Shown: piece after piece, positions 63,887 through 64,000 of the stretch | Numbering within the stretch: position 1 is the first letter of the stretch | Layout: each line of letters starts with the position of its first letter | NCBI RefSeq assembly: GCF_000714715.1 | Contig: NZ_JMFO01000004.1 | Span: 145,225-209,224, forward strand | Length of the DNA: 64,000 nt | Direction of reading: 5' to 3' | From: Candidatus Magnetobacterium casense | Lineage (GTDB): Bacteria > Nitrospirota > Thermodesulfovibrionia > Thermodesulfovibrionales > Magnetobacteriaceae | Translations under genes and position numbers: made by a program | The notes under the pieces: generated by a model | The model's database searches: none | Told to the model about the DNA's origin: nothing | The model's input: only the letters and a program-made list of their open reading frames with translations

Positions 63887-64000
63887 CGTCAGGTTGCCTT
63901 CTTCAAATAGCTGACTATCTTGCTCCATTGTCCGGACAGATATAATACTATTAGGGAGATAACGGAAAGCACCCTCCCCTAACCCCTCCCATAAAGGGAG

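Overview
The window looks like a chromosomal segment of a Gram-negative, motile, signalling-rich bacterium. A TonB-dependent outer-membrane receptor, periplasmic sensor domains and a full chemotaxis operon are all present. The mix of EpsB/WcaJ-type sugar transferase, many PAS/HAMP kinases, HDOD and HD-GYP proteins and GC-rich intergenic repeats recalls Nitrospirota (Candidatus Magnetobacterium-like) or a deltaproteobacterial lineage. That placement is an inference from gene content and recollection; no rRNA or marker phylogeny is available here. No rRNA, tRNA, CRISPR array or intact transposase gene was seen.

Layout. 1-7.5 kb: a partial Rpn-family nuclease, a radical SAM enzyme with an extra C-terminal domain, a NarL-type two-component pair and a CgeB-like glycosyltransferase whose start codon lies in a small inverted-repeat element. 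7.5-9.4 kb: an AT-rich AAA ATPase + PIN nuclease pair (candidate defence module). 9.6-12.4 kb: an NHL/VCBS-repeat secreted protein and a short putative secreted peptide. 12.7-16.5 kb: an exopolysaccharide cluster of a sugar phosphotransferase and two glycosyltransferases. 16.5-19.7 kb: gene relics, proC, and an OmpR/BaeS-type two-component system. 19.9-21.0 kb: an IS1595 transposase relic followed by an ADP-ribosyltransferase-like gene and a small partner gene. 21.1-27.4 kb: two tandem HDOD proteins, relA/spoT and a Yip1-family membrane protein.

27.5-40.2 kb is a long chemotaxis locus: MCP, two-CW protein, two coiled-coil membrane proteins, a degenerate soluble MCP-like protein, STAS, cheY, cheA, cheW, cheR, cheD, cheB. 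It is interrupted by three toxin-antitoxin-type insertions (HicB/HicA, an orphan antitoxin-like gene, and an antitoxin/RelE pair). 40.5-49.5 kb is a ligand-sensing locus: a PstS-like binding protein coupled to a Cache kinase, then TonB receptor, YfiR, CHASE-like kinase and hybrid kinase. The two kinases share an almost identical catalytic core. 49.8-63.8 kb: ferritin-like protein, two overlapping small membrane ORFs, RNase R, a StiP-family protein, two tandem REC-HD-GYP proteins, VOC, YtkA-like and DUF1460-like proteins, a GT2 glycosyltransferase, a 1035-residue sensor kinase and a secreted metallo-beta-lactamase-fold hydrolase.

Several small repeat families cut across the window: an approximately 168-bp element with GTATCCTCTTT inverted ends (three copies, one carrying a nested element), a GC-rich palindromic family built on GGGGTCAAGGGG, a CCAATCGAAA-containing repeat, and short tandem arrays. 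Several genes have a TATAAT-like box 5-10 nt before the ATG and no Shine-Dalgarno, suggesting leaderless transcripts.

The best candidates for undescribed systems are the ATPase-PIN pair, the ADP-ribosyltransferase-like pair, and the chemotaxis operon carrying embedded toxin-antitoxin modules.
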